Origin: Streptomyces sp. NBC_00539
Lineage (GTDB): Bacteria; Actinomycetota; Actinomycetes; Streptomycetales; Streptomycetaceae
Assembly: GCF_036346105.1 (NCBI RefSeq)
Contig: NZ_CP107811.1
Coordinates: 4,034,501 to 4,098,500 of the forward strand
Length of the DNA stretch: 64,000 nt
Direction of reading: 5' to 3'
Of this stretch, positions 48,737 through 56,978 are shown in pieces. Position numbers and translations under genes: made by a program. The number at the start of each line of letters is the position of its first letter. Position 1 is the stretch's first letter. Under the pieces are notes generated by a model. That model made no database searches and was not told the origin of the DNA. It saw only the letters and a program-made list of their open reading frames with translations.

Positions 48737-50016
48737 AGGCGCTGCACATCATCACGGGGCTGGGCGTGGGCGGCGCCGAACAGCAACTGCGGCTGCTGCT
48801 GCGGCACATGCCGATGCACTGCGACGTCCTGACGCTGACCAACCCGGGACCGGTCGCCGAGGGGCTGCGGGCCGACGGGGTCCGGGTCGTACACCTCGCC
48901 ATGAAGGGCAACCGGGACCTGGCCGCGCTGCCGAAGCTGGTGCGGTTCATCCGGCGCGGCCGGTACGACCTGGTCCACACCCACCTGTACCGGGCCTGCC
49001 TGTACGGGCGGCTCGCGGCCCGGCTCGCGGGGGTCCGGGCGATCGTCGCCACGGAACACTCCCTGGGCGCGGCCGAGATCGAGGGCCGACCGCTGTCGGG
49101 CGGGGTACGGGCGCTGTACCTGGCCGGAGAGCGGCTCGGCGCGGCGACGGTGGCCGTCTCGGAGACGGTGGCGGCCCGGCTGGAGGCCTGGGGGGTGCCG
49201 GCCGGGCGGGTGCACGTCGTACCGAACGGGATCGAGGCCGCACGGTTCCGCTTCGACGAGGACGTACGGCGCTCCACGCGGGCCCGGACCGGGCTGCCCG
49301 AGCGGGCGTTCGTGGTGGGCGGGGTCGGCCGGTTGGTGCCGGGGAAGCGCTTCGACGTGCTGGTGCGGGCCGTGGCGGCGGTGCCGGGAGCACACCTGGT
49401 GCTGGCCGGGGACGGTCCGCAGCGGTCCGCGCTGCGGCGGCTCGCCGGGGAACTCGGGGCGCAGGGCCGGATCCACCTGGTGGGGGAGCGGGACCCGCTG
49501 GGGGACGGCGCGGACGGGCGCACGCCCGGGGTCGCGGCGCTGCTGGCGGCGATGGACGTGTTCGTGTCGCCCTCGCGGGAGGAGGCGTTCGGGCTGGCCG
49601 TGGTCGAGGCGCTGGCGGCGGGCCTGCCGGTGCTCCACGTCACCTGCCCGGCGATCGACGACCTTCCGGCGGCGCAGGCGCCGGGGGCGCGGCGGATCGG
49701 GACGGGCACGGAGGAGCTGGTCGCGGCCCTGCGGGGACACATGGAGGCGGGCGTGCGGCGCCTGCCGGTACCCCCGGTGGTGCGGCGGTACGACATCGCG
49801 GGAAGTGCGCAGCGGCTTCTCGCGGTCTACGACACGGTCCTGCCGGGGCGGGGCCGCGGCCCGGCTCCCGAGGGGCCGGAGCTGCCCCGGCCCGCCGGGC
49901 GGGACGGCCGGGGCGCCGCCCCGGGCCCCGCGCCCCGGACTCCCCCGGCGGCCGCCGCGGGCGCCCCCACGGGGCCGGGTTCGCCTCACGCGCCGGCCGT
50001 CACGTCCGGTGAGTAG
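48733..50016 (+). CDS. GT4-family glycosyltransferase, second in the operon
   Basis: A 427-residue GT-B enzyme. The N-terminal motif is H-I-I-T-G-L-G-V-G-G-A-E-Q-Q-L-R, then L-V-H-T-H-L-Y-R-A. The donor domain has GGVGRLVPGKRFDVLVRAVA, L-A-G-D-G-P-Q-R and VSPSREEAFGLAVVEALAAG with the paired Glu. The last 50 residues are Pro/Ala-rich and probably disordered. It differs from the first GT4 enzyme and likely adds another sugar of the repeat unit. GTG 48733 overlaps the deacetylase stop. Confidence 0.9.
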   Translation: MKALHIITGLGVGGAEQQLRLLLRHMPMHCDVLTLTNPGPVAEGLRADGVRVVHLAMKGNRDLAALPKLVRFIRRGRYDLVHTHLYRACLYGRLAARLAGVRAIVATEHSLGAAEIEGRPLSGGVRALYLAGERLGAATVAVSETVAARLEAWGVPAGRVHVVPNGIEAARFRFDEDVRRSTRARTGLPERAFVVGGVGRLVPGKRFDVLVRAVAAVPGAHLVLAGDGPQRSALRRLAGELGAQGRIHLVGERDPLGDGADGRTPGVAALLAAMDVFVSPSREEAFGLAVVEALAAGLPVLHVTCPAIDDLPAAQAPGARRIGTGTEELVAALRGHMEAGVRRLPVPPVVRRYDIAGSAQRLLAVYDTVLPGRGRGPAPEGPELPRPAGRDGRGAAPGPAPRTPPAAAAGAPTGPGSPHAPAVTSGE

Positions 50017-50083
50017 TCCTCCCGCAAGGGTCCCCGTCCGGGGGCCGAAGGAAGTCCCCTCCACTCAGGAAGCGAGCACGCAC

Positions 50084-50818
50084 ATGGCCGACACCGCCGA
50101 TCAGAAGAAGAAGTCCGACCACCGCCGCCGGATCCGCGTCCCGCGCCCGCCCGCATGGTGGCCGTTGCCCGCCTGCGCGCTGCTGGGGCTGGCCGCGGGC
50201 GGGGCGTACGGGGTGCTCAAGGCGCCCGAGTACGCCGCCACCAGCTACGTCGTCGCCGTCCCCAACGAGACCACCGAGCCCGCCACCGCGCTCGGCTTCG
50301 CCCAGGCCTACGCCCGCATCGCCACCAGCAGCTCCACCCTCGCCTACGCCCAGCCCCGCGCGGGCATCGGCGCCCGGCAGCTGCGGACGCAGGTGCGTGC
50401 GGAGACCTCGCCCGACTCACCGATGATCGCCATCACCGGCACCTCCAAGAGCCCGTCGGAGGCCGCCGACATCGCCAACGCCGTTGCCGACGCACTTTCC
50501 CTGAGCAGCAATCAGGCCGCCAAGAACACCGGCGTCCAGTTGATCCTGTTCAACCAGGCCGTCGCACCGGCCGACCCCGCCTCCCCGTCCGCACCCGTCA
50601 GCGGCGCCGTCGGCATGTGCGCCGGCGGCCTGATCGGCGGGCTGTGGCTGCTCGCCGCTCCCGCCCGGCGCCGCCGCGGGACGCCCGCCGCCGAGGGGGC
50701 CGTGGAAGGGGCGGTCGTGGACGGGGCCGCCGCGGAGGAGACCGTGGTGGAGGAGTACGCCTCGCTGCCCGCGCAGGGCGAGCCCGCCCCGGCCAAGGAG
50801 AAGGAGCCCGTGCGATGA
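50084..50818 (+). CDS. Wzz/YveK-like chain-length or export cofactor
   Basis: A 244-residue protein. A basic cytoplasmic start (K-K-K-S-D-H-R-R-R) leads to TM1 (about residues 25-43) and an external domain with Y-A-A-T-S-Y-V-V and ITGTSKSPSEAADIANAVAD. TM2 follows near residues 178-198, with a Glu/Ala-rich tail. This is the layout of polysaccharide co-polymerases of the Wzz family. The tyrosine-kinase domain seen in some relatives is absent and no kinase lies nearby. It follows a 67-bp gap; the ribosome-binding site is weak. It overlaps the acyltransferase gene by 4 bp. Confidence 0.8.
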   Translation: MADTADQKKKSDHRRRIRVPRPPAWWPLPACALLGLAAGGAYGVLKAPEYAATSYVVAVPNETTEPATALGFAQAYARIATSSSTLAYAQPRAGIGARQLRTQVRAETSPDSPMIAITGTSKSPSEAADIANAVADALSLSSNQAAKNTGVQLILFNQAVAPADPASPSAPVSGAVGMCAGGLIGGLWLLAAPARRRRGTPAAEGAVEGAVVDGAAAEETVVEEYASLPAQGEPAPAKEKEPVR

Positions 50819-51957
50819 CTGCGGGCCGCACCGGGGCCCTGTCGGTGACGCTGTGCCGCGACCCCCGGCAGTTCGCCGCGCTGGAGGAGGAATGGAACCG
50901 GCTCCTGCGCGCCTGCCCCACCGCCACCCCCTTCCAGAGCCACGCCTGGCTGCACTCCTGGTGGCTGTCGTACGGCCGTGAGGGCAGGCTGCGGCTGCTC
51001 GTCGTACGGCGCGGGGAGGAACTGGTCGGCGCGGCCGCCCTGACGCTCGTGCACCGGCCGTTGCCGCTGCTGGTGCCGCTCGGCGGCGGGATCACCGACT
51101 ACTTCGACGTGCTCGTGGCCCCCGGCCACGCCGACCAGGTCGTCCCGGCGCTGGCCCAGGGCCTGCACCGGGCCGCCCGCGGCGCCGTCGTGGACCTGCG
51201 CGAGGTCAGGCCCGGCGCCGCGGCCGAAGCCGTCTTCGAGGCCTGGCCCGGTGCCCGCGCCAAGCTGGCCGACTCCACCTGCATGGAGCTGCCGACCATG
51301 CCCTTCGACGAGCTGGTCAAGCGCATGCCCGCGTCCGGGGCGCAGCGGGTCCGGGCCAAGCTGCGCAAGACCGACGCCGCCGGGATCGAGGAGCACGAGG
51401 TCACCGAACGGGAAGTACCGGGGGCGGTGCGGACGCTGCTGCGGCTGCACGAGAAGCAGTGGCGCGGGCGCGGGGTCACCCCCGAGCACCTCAAGCCGCG
51501 CTTCGCCGAGCACCTCACGCGGGCGACCCGGCGGATGGTCCGGGCGGGCGAGGGCCGGCTGACGGAGTTCCGGCTGGACGGGAAGGTGGTGGCCGCCAAC
51601 GTCACGCTGCTGTCGGCGGCGCTGAGCGGCGGCTACCTGTACGGGGCCGATCCGGACCTGCGCAACCGGAAGGTGGACATCGCCACCCTGCTGCTGCGCT
51701 ACGAGACCGGCCGCGCCCTCGCCGAGGGCCGCCCGGTGGTGAGTTTCCTGCGCGGCAACGAGCCGTACAAGAACCACTGGCGGCCCGAGACGGTCGTCAA
51801 CCAGCGGCTCCTGCTGTCCACGAACGCGCTCGCGCCCCTGCTGCGGCTGCACGAGTCGCAGCTGACGGGGCGCGAGCGGGCGGTGGACGCGTTGCGCGAG
51901 GCGCTGCCGGCCGCCAGGGACTGGCGGGCGCGGCTGAACGAACTGCGGGTGCGATGA
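50815..51957 (+). CDS. CelD/FemAB-type acyltransferase (GNAT-like)
   Basis: A 380-residue protein with two GNAT-like halves. The first has W-N-R-L-L-R-A-C-P-T-A-T-P-F-Q-S-H-A-W-L, the pattern of the BcsL/CelD (Acetyltransf_6) family. The second has LTEFRLDGKVVAANVTLLSA, G-Y-L-Y-G-A-D-P-D-L-R and FLRGNEPYKNHW. CelD-type proteins occur in polysaccharide operons and probably acylate or aminoacylate sugars, though the reaction is not settled. It is the last gene of the nine-gene operon, overlapping the Wzz-like gene. Confidence 0.85.
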   Translation: MTAGRTGALSVTLCRDPRQFAALEEEWNRLLRACPTATPFQSHAWLHSWWLSYGREGRLRLLVVRRGEELVGAAALTLVHRPLPLLVPLGGGITDYFDVLVAPGHADQVVPALAQGLHRAARGAVVDLREVRPGAAAEAVFEAWPGARAKLADSTCMELPTMPFDELVKRMPASGAQRVRAKLRKTDAAGIEEHEVTEREVPGAVRTLLRLHEKQWRGRGVTPEHLKPRFAEHLTRATRRMVRAGEGRLTEFRLDGKVVAANVTLLSAALSGGYLYGADPDLRNRKVDIATLLLRYETGRALAEGRPVVSFLRGNEPYKNHWRPETVVNQRLLLSTNALAPLLRLHESQLTGRERAVDALREALPAARDWRARLNELRVR

Positions 51958-52019
51958 CGGGAGGGACGCGCCCGCGACCGTGCCGGTGCCCCGGCCGGAG
52001 CCGGAGCCGGGGCCGGCGG

Positions 52020-53654
52020 CTAGAACGGCCAGAGCGAGCCCTTGCTCCAGTCGATCTTGATGCAGACGGCCTGGTTGCCGACGAGCTTGGACAGCCACTC
52101 GCCGAAGTTGATCGGCACGCACCACTGGGTGCTGTTCGTGCCGGGCGGCTTCGGCTTGGGCGGCACCACGGGGAGGTGGGGCGCGACGGGCACCAGCGGA
52201 CTCGGCACGACGGAGGGGGCGGGCGTGGGTGTCGGCGTGGGTGTCGGCGTGGGCTCGGGTGTGGGCGACGGCACGGGGACCGGGACGGGCACCGGGTCGG
52301 GGACGACGGGGTCGACCGGCGGGACCGAGGGGCTCGCCGGGGCCGGATCCGGTGTGCTCGGCAGCGGGACCGGGCTCTCGGACACCGGCGCCTCGGGAGT
52401 GGGGGAGGCGGGTGTGGGCGTGGGAGTGGGTGTGGGCGTGGGAGTCGGAGTGGGCTTCGGCGACGGGACCTGTGGGCTCGGCGCCACCGGTTCGGACGCG
52501 ACGGGTGCCGGCAGGCTGGGGCTGGGCACGACCGGCGGCGTCGGGACCGCGGGCGGCGTCGGGACGACCGGTGGCGTCGGGACGACCGGTGGGGTCGGGA
52601 CCACCGGCGGCGTCGGGACCACGGGCGGCGTCGGGACGACGGGCGTCGGGGTGACCGGGTCCGGCTTGCGCGGGGTCAGCGCGGTACGGAACGCCTGGGC
52701 CGACCGCGGGTTCGCCTTGCACTGCCACACGCCGTGCGGGCAGTAGTCCGTGATGGTGTGGTAGAGCGGCTTGTGCTGCTCGATCCACTTGAGCATGCGC
52801 CGTACGTACTCGGGATTGTCCCCGCGCCGGAACAGCCCCCACTCCGGGTACGAGATCGGCTTGCCGTGTGCTTTCGCGAAGTCGACGTGCTGCTGGAGCC
52901 CGTACGACTGGCTGATCTGCTCGTCGAACGTCCGGCCGGGGCCCTGGTCGTACGAATCCATCCCGATGACGTCGACCACGTCGTCACCCGGGTAGCACCG
53001 GGTCCAGCCGATCGCGTCCGAACCCCGGTTCGGGGCGAAATCGAACTTGAACTTCTGTCCGGGCACGGAGCGCATCGTGTTGACCACGCGCCTCCAGTAC
53101 GCCTTCCACCTGTCCGGGTCGGGACCGCAGCGGTGGGTGTACGTGGCCCCGTTCATCTCCCACCCGAGCACGATGACGGTGTCCGGCACGCCCAGGTCCA
53201 CCAGCCTCTCGGCGAGCTTGCGGAAGTGGCCGTCGTACTCGCCCCGCGCACCGGCGGCGATCAGCCGGGCCACCTGCCAGTCCGACACCCGGTCCTCGTT
53301 GCGGGCCTGCATGGGCACGTTGAGCACGAACATCCGGTCGTCGCGGGCCTGGCGCCACTCGGCCCAGTCCTCCAGGAAGTCCACGGAGCCCTCGATCCCG
53401 GCCCACCGGTCGCCGGGCAGATAGGTGTGCCCGACCCGGATCTCCTTGCCGCCCAGCCAGCGCGACAGGTACGGGATCCGCGCGACACCGGGCGGCCCGA
53501 AGTCGAGGTAGGCGCCCATGGCGATGTCGGCGCCGGAACCGGAGCCGGACGGCGGCTGCGGTTCCGGCGCCGCCAGAGCCGCGCCGGATGCGAGGAGTCC
53601 GGCCGTGACCGTACCGATGCAGGTGCTCGCCAGTCGGCGGTGTGGTCTGCGCAT
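52020..53654 (-). CDS. secreted GH26-like glycoside hydrolase with Pro/Thr stalk
   Basis: A 544-residue protein. The signal peptide is residues 1-29. A (beta/alpha)8 catalytic domain spans about 40-330, with V-L-G-W-E-M-N-G-A-T-Y (acid/base Glu about 165) and I-S-Y-P-E-W-G-L (nucleophile Glu about 271). These are the GH26 endo-mannanase family signatures. A roughly 170-residue stalk follows (V-V-P-T-P-P repeats, P-T-P-T runs), then a 40-residue C-terminal module with two Cys (Q-W-C-V-P-I-N-F-G-E-W). It probably cleaves or trims the polymer made by the neighbouring operon, as hydrolases in exopolysaccharide loci do (inference). Confidence 0.85.
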   Translation of the reverse strand: MRRPHRRLASTCIGTVTAGLLASGAALAAPEPQPPSGSGSGADIAMGAYLDFGPPGVARIPYLSRWLGGKEIRVGHTYLPGDRWAGIEGSVDFLEDWAEWRQARDDRMFVLNVPMQARNEDRVSDWQVARLIAAGARGEYDGHFRKLAERLVDLGVPDTVIVLGWEMNGATYTHRCGPDPDRWKAYWRRVVNTMRSVPGQKFKFDFAPNRGSDAIGWTRCYPGDDVVDVIGMDSYDQGPGRTFDEQISQSYGLQQHVDFAKAHGKPISYPEWGLFRRGDNPEYVRRMLKWIEQHKPLYHTITDYCPHGVWQCKANPRSAQAFRTALTPRKPDPVTPTPVVPTPPVVPTPPVVPTPPVVPTPPVVPTPPAVPTPPVVPSPSLPAPVASEPVAPSPQVPSPKPTPTPTPTPTPTPTPASPTPEAPVSESPVPLPSTPDPAPASPSVPPVDPVVPDPVPVPVPVPSPTPEPTPTPTPTPTPAPSVVPSPLVPVAPHLPVVPPKPKPPGTNSTQWCVPINFGEWLSKLVGNQAVCIKIDWSKGSLWPF

Positions 53655-53803
53655 GGCATCTCCCGAGCTTCCTGAACCGGTGCGGTCACCAACGACGTTA
53701 GACATCACATCCGACGAATGGCCTGTCCGATGACCCATCAGTAGGCCATTCGCAGGTGCGTACCATTCCCGCTTGGTCCGACTAGGTGAAAGACACCGCT
53801 GCC

Positions 53804-55201
53804 ATGCACGCGTTCGCCAACCATGTGCCCGCCGTACTGCTCAGACTCGATCGCAATCCGTTCCACCACGGAACCCTCGGCGCCGTCAGATCCCTTGGCC
53901 GCAGGGGCGTGGAGGTCCATGCCGTCGTCGAGGCCGGGGGAGGTCCCATGGGACGTTCGCGGTACCTGCGCGCCGCGCATCCGGGGCCCGAGGGAGGGCT
54001 GGATCCGCAGGCACCGGAGGCGTTGCTGGAGTGCCTCGTCGGGGTGTCCGAGCGGATCGGGCGGCCGGCGGTGCTGGTCGCGATGGACGACCTGAGCGCC
54101 ATCGCCGTGTCGCGGATGGCGCCGATGCTGACCGGGCGTTACCGGATCCCCCATCAGCCCGACGGCCTGCCCGCCCGGGTGGCCGACAAGGCGGAGCTGT
54201 CCCGGCTGTGCGCGCGCTGGGACATCCCGCACCCGGAGACGGTGATCCCGGCGAGCGCGACCGAGGCCGCGGAGGCCGCGTGGCGGCTGGGCCTGCCGGT
54301 GGTGGCGAAGTGGAGCCGGCCGTGGCTGCTGCCCTCGGGCGCCGGGCTGCGGAGCACCACGCTGCTGCACTGCGCCGCCGAGGCGCGTCGGCTGTACGAG
54401 CGCTCGGCGGAGGCGGGGAGCCGGCTGCTGCTCCAGCGGTTCCTGCCGGCCGGTACGGACACGGACTGGTTCTTCCACGGCGCCTTCGGCCGGGACGGCC
54501 ACCCGCTGCTGGTCGGCTCGGGCCGCAAGGAGCTGTCCTGGCCGGTGCGGACGGGGCTGACGGCGGTGGGGCGGTGGCTGCCGGACCCGGCGGTGGAGGA
54601 GGCGGGGCTGCGGCTCGCCGAACGGCTCGGCTACCAGGGCATCTTGGACCTCGACTTCCGCCGCGACGAGCGGGGCTGCTTCCGGCTGGTGGACTTCAAC
54701 CCGCGTCCCGGAGCGCAGTTCCGGCTGTTCACCGACGCGAGCGGGCTGGACGTGGTGCAGGCGATGTACATGGATCTGACGGGGCAACGGGTACCGCAGC
54801 CGTCGGGCGGTCCCGGCCGGGTGTTCCTCGCGGAGAACTACGCGCTGCTGGCGGCCGTACGGGGCCGTCGCCTGCCGTTCGGCCCGCGCGCCGGCCGGGG
54901 CACGGCGACGGCCGGCCCGGTCGCGCCGCGGTCCGGCCGGGTGGAGGCGGCCTGGTTCGCCGCCGACGACCTGGCGCCGTTCCTGGCGATGCTGGCCGCG
55001 TTCCTCGGGCGGGGCGCGGAGAAGGGCGCACGGGTGCTGCGCGGGGTTCCCGCGCGGGGCCGGCGCACCGCCCGGATGGTGGTCCGCGCGCCCCGCCAGC
55101 GGGGTCGGCAGCAGCCTCCGGCCGCCTCGGGCGGCTCGTCGCCCCGCAGCGCCGCGCCGCCGGAGGCGCCGGCGGAACCGGACGAGCTGGTGACGCGGTG
55201 A
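53804..55201 (+). CDS. ATP-grasp ligase (carboxylate-amine ligase type)
   Basis: A 465-residue ATP-grasp protein. It has L-D-R-N-P-F-H-H-G-T-L-G-A-V-R-S-L-G-R near the N-terminus and L-P-V-V-A-K-W-S-R-P-W with the ATP-binding Lys at about residue 172. LRLAERLGYQGILDLDFRRD and L-V-D-F-N-P-R-P-G-A-Q-F-R with the metal Asp/Asn follow. Such enzymes join a carboxylate to an amine at ATP cost, often in polysaccharide loci; the substrate is not known. The last 60 residues are disordered. GTG 53786 is an alternative start. Confidence 0.85.
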   Translation: MHAFANHVPAVLLRLDRNPFHHGTLGAVRSLGRRGVEVHAVVEAGGGPMGRSRYLRAAHPGPEGGLDPQAPEALLECLVGVSERIGRPAVLVAMDDLSAIAVSRMAPMLTGRYRIPHQPDGLPARVADKAELSRLCARWDIPHPETVIPASATEAAEAAWRLGLPVVAKWSRPWLLPSGAGLRSTTLLHCAAEARRLYERSAEAGSRLLLQRFLPAGTDTDWFFHGAFGRDGHPLLVGSGRKELSWPVRTGLTAVGRWLPDPAVEEAGLRLAERLGYQGILDLDFRRDERGCFRLVDFNPRPGAQFRLFTDASGLDVVQAMYMDLTGQRVPQPSGGPGRVFLAENYALLAAVRGRRLPFGPRAGRGTATAGPVAPRSGRVEAAWFAADDLAPFLAMLAAFLGRGAEKGARVLRGVPARGRRTARMVVRAPRQRGRQQPPAASGGSSPRSAAPPEAPAEPDELVTR

Positions 55202-55332
55202 TCCGGTGACCCGGTGAGTCCGCCGGACCCTCCCGCGCCGCCCGCCGGGCCGCGCGGAGGGTTCCGGCGGCCGGGGCGAGGGCCGCTCGCACCAGGGCGC
55301 GGCCGGGCATCCATGGGACGGGAAGGACAGCG

Positions 55333-56619
55333 ATGACGCGGATGGACGATCTCGTGGTGGTCGGCGCGGGACCGTACGGGCTGTCGATCGCCGCGCACGC
55401 GGCGGCCGCCGGGCTCGGAGTACGGGTCCTGGGACGGCCCATGGCGTCGTGGCGGGACCACATGCCCGCGGGCATGTACCTCAAGTCGGAGCCCTGGTCC
55501 TCGAACCTGTCCGCGCCCGCGGGGCGGCACACCCTCGCGGACTACTGCGCCACCCGGGGGCTGGCCGCCGAGCACGGCAGCCCGCTGCCGATCCGCACGT
55601 TCAGCGCGTACGGGCTCTGGTTCGCCCGGCACGCCGGCGGTCCCGAGGTGGAGGAGGTCACCGTCACCGAGGTGGCCCCGCGCGGCGACGGCTTCGTGGT
55701 CAGGACCGCGGAGGGGCCGCCGCTGCTCACCCGTACGGTCGCGCTCGCCGTCGGGGTCATGCCGTTCGTGAACCTCCCCGCGGCACTGCGCGACCTGCCG
55801 CCCGGTCACTGCTCGCACAGCAGCGGCCACCGCGACCTCACCCGTTTCGCCGGCCGCGAGGTCGCCGTCCTCGGCGCCGGGCAGGCGGCCCTGGAGACCG
55901 CCGCGCTGCTGGCCGAGGCGGGGGCCCGGCCGTGCCTGGTGGCCCGGCGCCGGCGGCTGGACTGGAACACCGTCCCCCAGCCGCTGGAGCGGCCCCTGAC
56001 CCGCGCCCTGCGCGACCCGCACAGCGGTCTGGGCACCGGCTGGCGCAGCTGGGTGTGGTCGGAGCTGCCCTGGGCGGTACGGCGGCTGCCCGCGGCCACC
56101 CGGGAGCGGATCGCCGCCACCGCGCTGGGGCCGGCCGGGGCGTGGTGGCTGAGGGACCGCTTCGAGCAGCGGGTCCCCGTACTGCTCGGGCACCACCTGC
56201 ACCGGGCGGTCGCCGTCGGCGAGCGGACCCGGCTGGGGCTGACGACGGCGGCCGGGGAGTCCGTCGTCCTGGACGTCGCGCACGTCATCGCGGCCACCGG
56301 TTTCGCCCCGGAGCTGCGCCGGCTGGAGCTGCTGGACGCAGGGCTGCGGGCCGCGCTGGCGACCGTGGGCGACGGCGGCACGCCCGAGCTGGGCCCGCGT
56401 TTCGAGTCCTCGTGGCCCGGCCTGTTCTTCGCGGGGCTGCTGACCGCTCCCTCGTTCGGCCCTTCCATGCGATTCGTGCACGGCGCCGGCTTCACGGCGG
56501 GGAGACTGGTCAAGGGAGTCCTGGAGCGCCTCGGCGGCCGGGGCGCGCTGCCGGGCTCCCCCGGCGGGACCGGGGTCGACCGGGCGCCCGCGGGGTATCC
56601 CAAGACGTATCTGCGGTGA
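55333..56619 (+). CDS. FAD-dependent oxidoreductase (flavin monooxygenase-like)
   Basis: A 428-residue two-dinucleotide-fold protein. The FAD motif is VVVGAGPYGLSIAAH (residues 8-22), the second GxGxxA fold is V-A-V-L-G-A-G-Q-A-A-L-E-T-A at about 176-189, and A-A-T-G-F-A-P-E-L is at about 318. Y-L-K-S-E-P-W-S-S-N-L resembles the lysine/ornithine N-monooxygenase and related FMO group. GGGAAGG lies before the ATG. It follows the ATP-grasp gene in the same direction, and the two may modify one small molecule or sugar substituent (inference). Confidence 0.85.
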   Translation: MTRMDDLVVVGAGPYGLSIAAHAAAAGLGVRVLGRPMASWRDHMPAGMYLKSEPWSSNLSAPAGRHTLADYCATRGLAAEHGSPLPIRTFSAYGLWFARHAGGPEVEEVTVTEVAPRGDGFVVRTAEGPPLLTRTVALAVGVMPFVNLPAALRDLPPGHCSHSSGHRDLTRFAGREVAVLGAGQAALETAALLAEAGARPCLVARRRRLDWNTVPQPLERPLTRALRDPHSGLGTGWRSWVWSELPWAVRRLPAATRERIAATALGPAGAWWLRDRFEQRVPVLLGHHLHRAVAVGERTRLGLTTAAGESVVLDVAHVIAATGFAPELRRLELLDAGLRAALATVGDGGTPELGPRFESSWPGLFFAGLLTAPSFGPSMRFVHGAGFTAGRLVKGVLERLGGRGALPGSPGGTGVDRAPAGYPKTYLR

Positions 56620-56649
56620 GCGACGTCGGTGCGCTGAGAAGGGGTCGTG

Positions 56650-56973
56650 ATGGGCGCGGAGCGAGCACAGGGCGGCGGCCGTGGCTGGGTACGCATTCCG
56701 GCGAGCCGCGGGGAGCAGCCCCCGGCCGGGCCCGCCCCGGGCCCCGGCCCCGGATTCGGTTCCGGTTCCGGCCCCGGATTCGGCCCCGGTTCCGGCCCCG
56801 GATTCGGCCCCGGCCCCGGCCCCGGATTCGGTTCCGGTTTCGCGTCCGGCGAGCAGCACACGATCTACCTCGCCCTCCTCTCGCGCTGGCGAGAGGCCGG
56901 GCGGACCCTTCCGGGGCATCCTGACGAGGAGTGGGAGCGGCTGATCTCCCAGCCGTGCTGGCCGGGCCGTTAG
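56650..56973 (+). CDS. small protein with Pro-Gly-Phe repeat, next to the SpoIIE-type gene
   Basis: A 107-residue protein. Residues 28-65 are a glycine/proline/phenylalanine repeat (P-G-F-G units; the GGCCCCGG-type DNA repeat runs at about 56735-56830). The C-terminal 40 residues are conserved-looking: H-T-I-Y-L-A-L-L-S-R-W-R-E-A-G-R-T-L-P-G, then E-E-W-E-R-L-I-S. AAGGGG precedes ATG 56650. The stop is at 56971-56973 and the phosphatase GTG at 56979, so the two are probably co-translated. It may be a partner or target of the phosphatase; no family was recognised. Confidence 0.65.
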   Translation: MGAERAQGGGRGWVRIPASRGEQPPAGPAPGPGPGFGSGSGPGFGPGSGPGFGPGPGPGFGSGFASGEQHTIYLALLSRWREAGRTLPGHPDEEWERLISQPCWPGR

Positions 56974-56978
56974 GTGGT

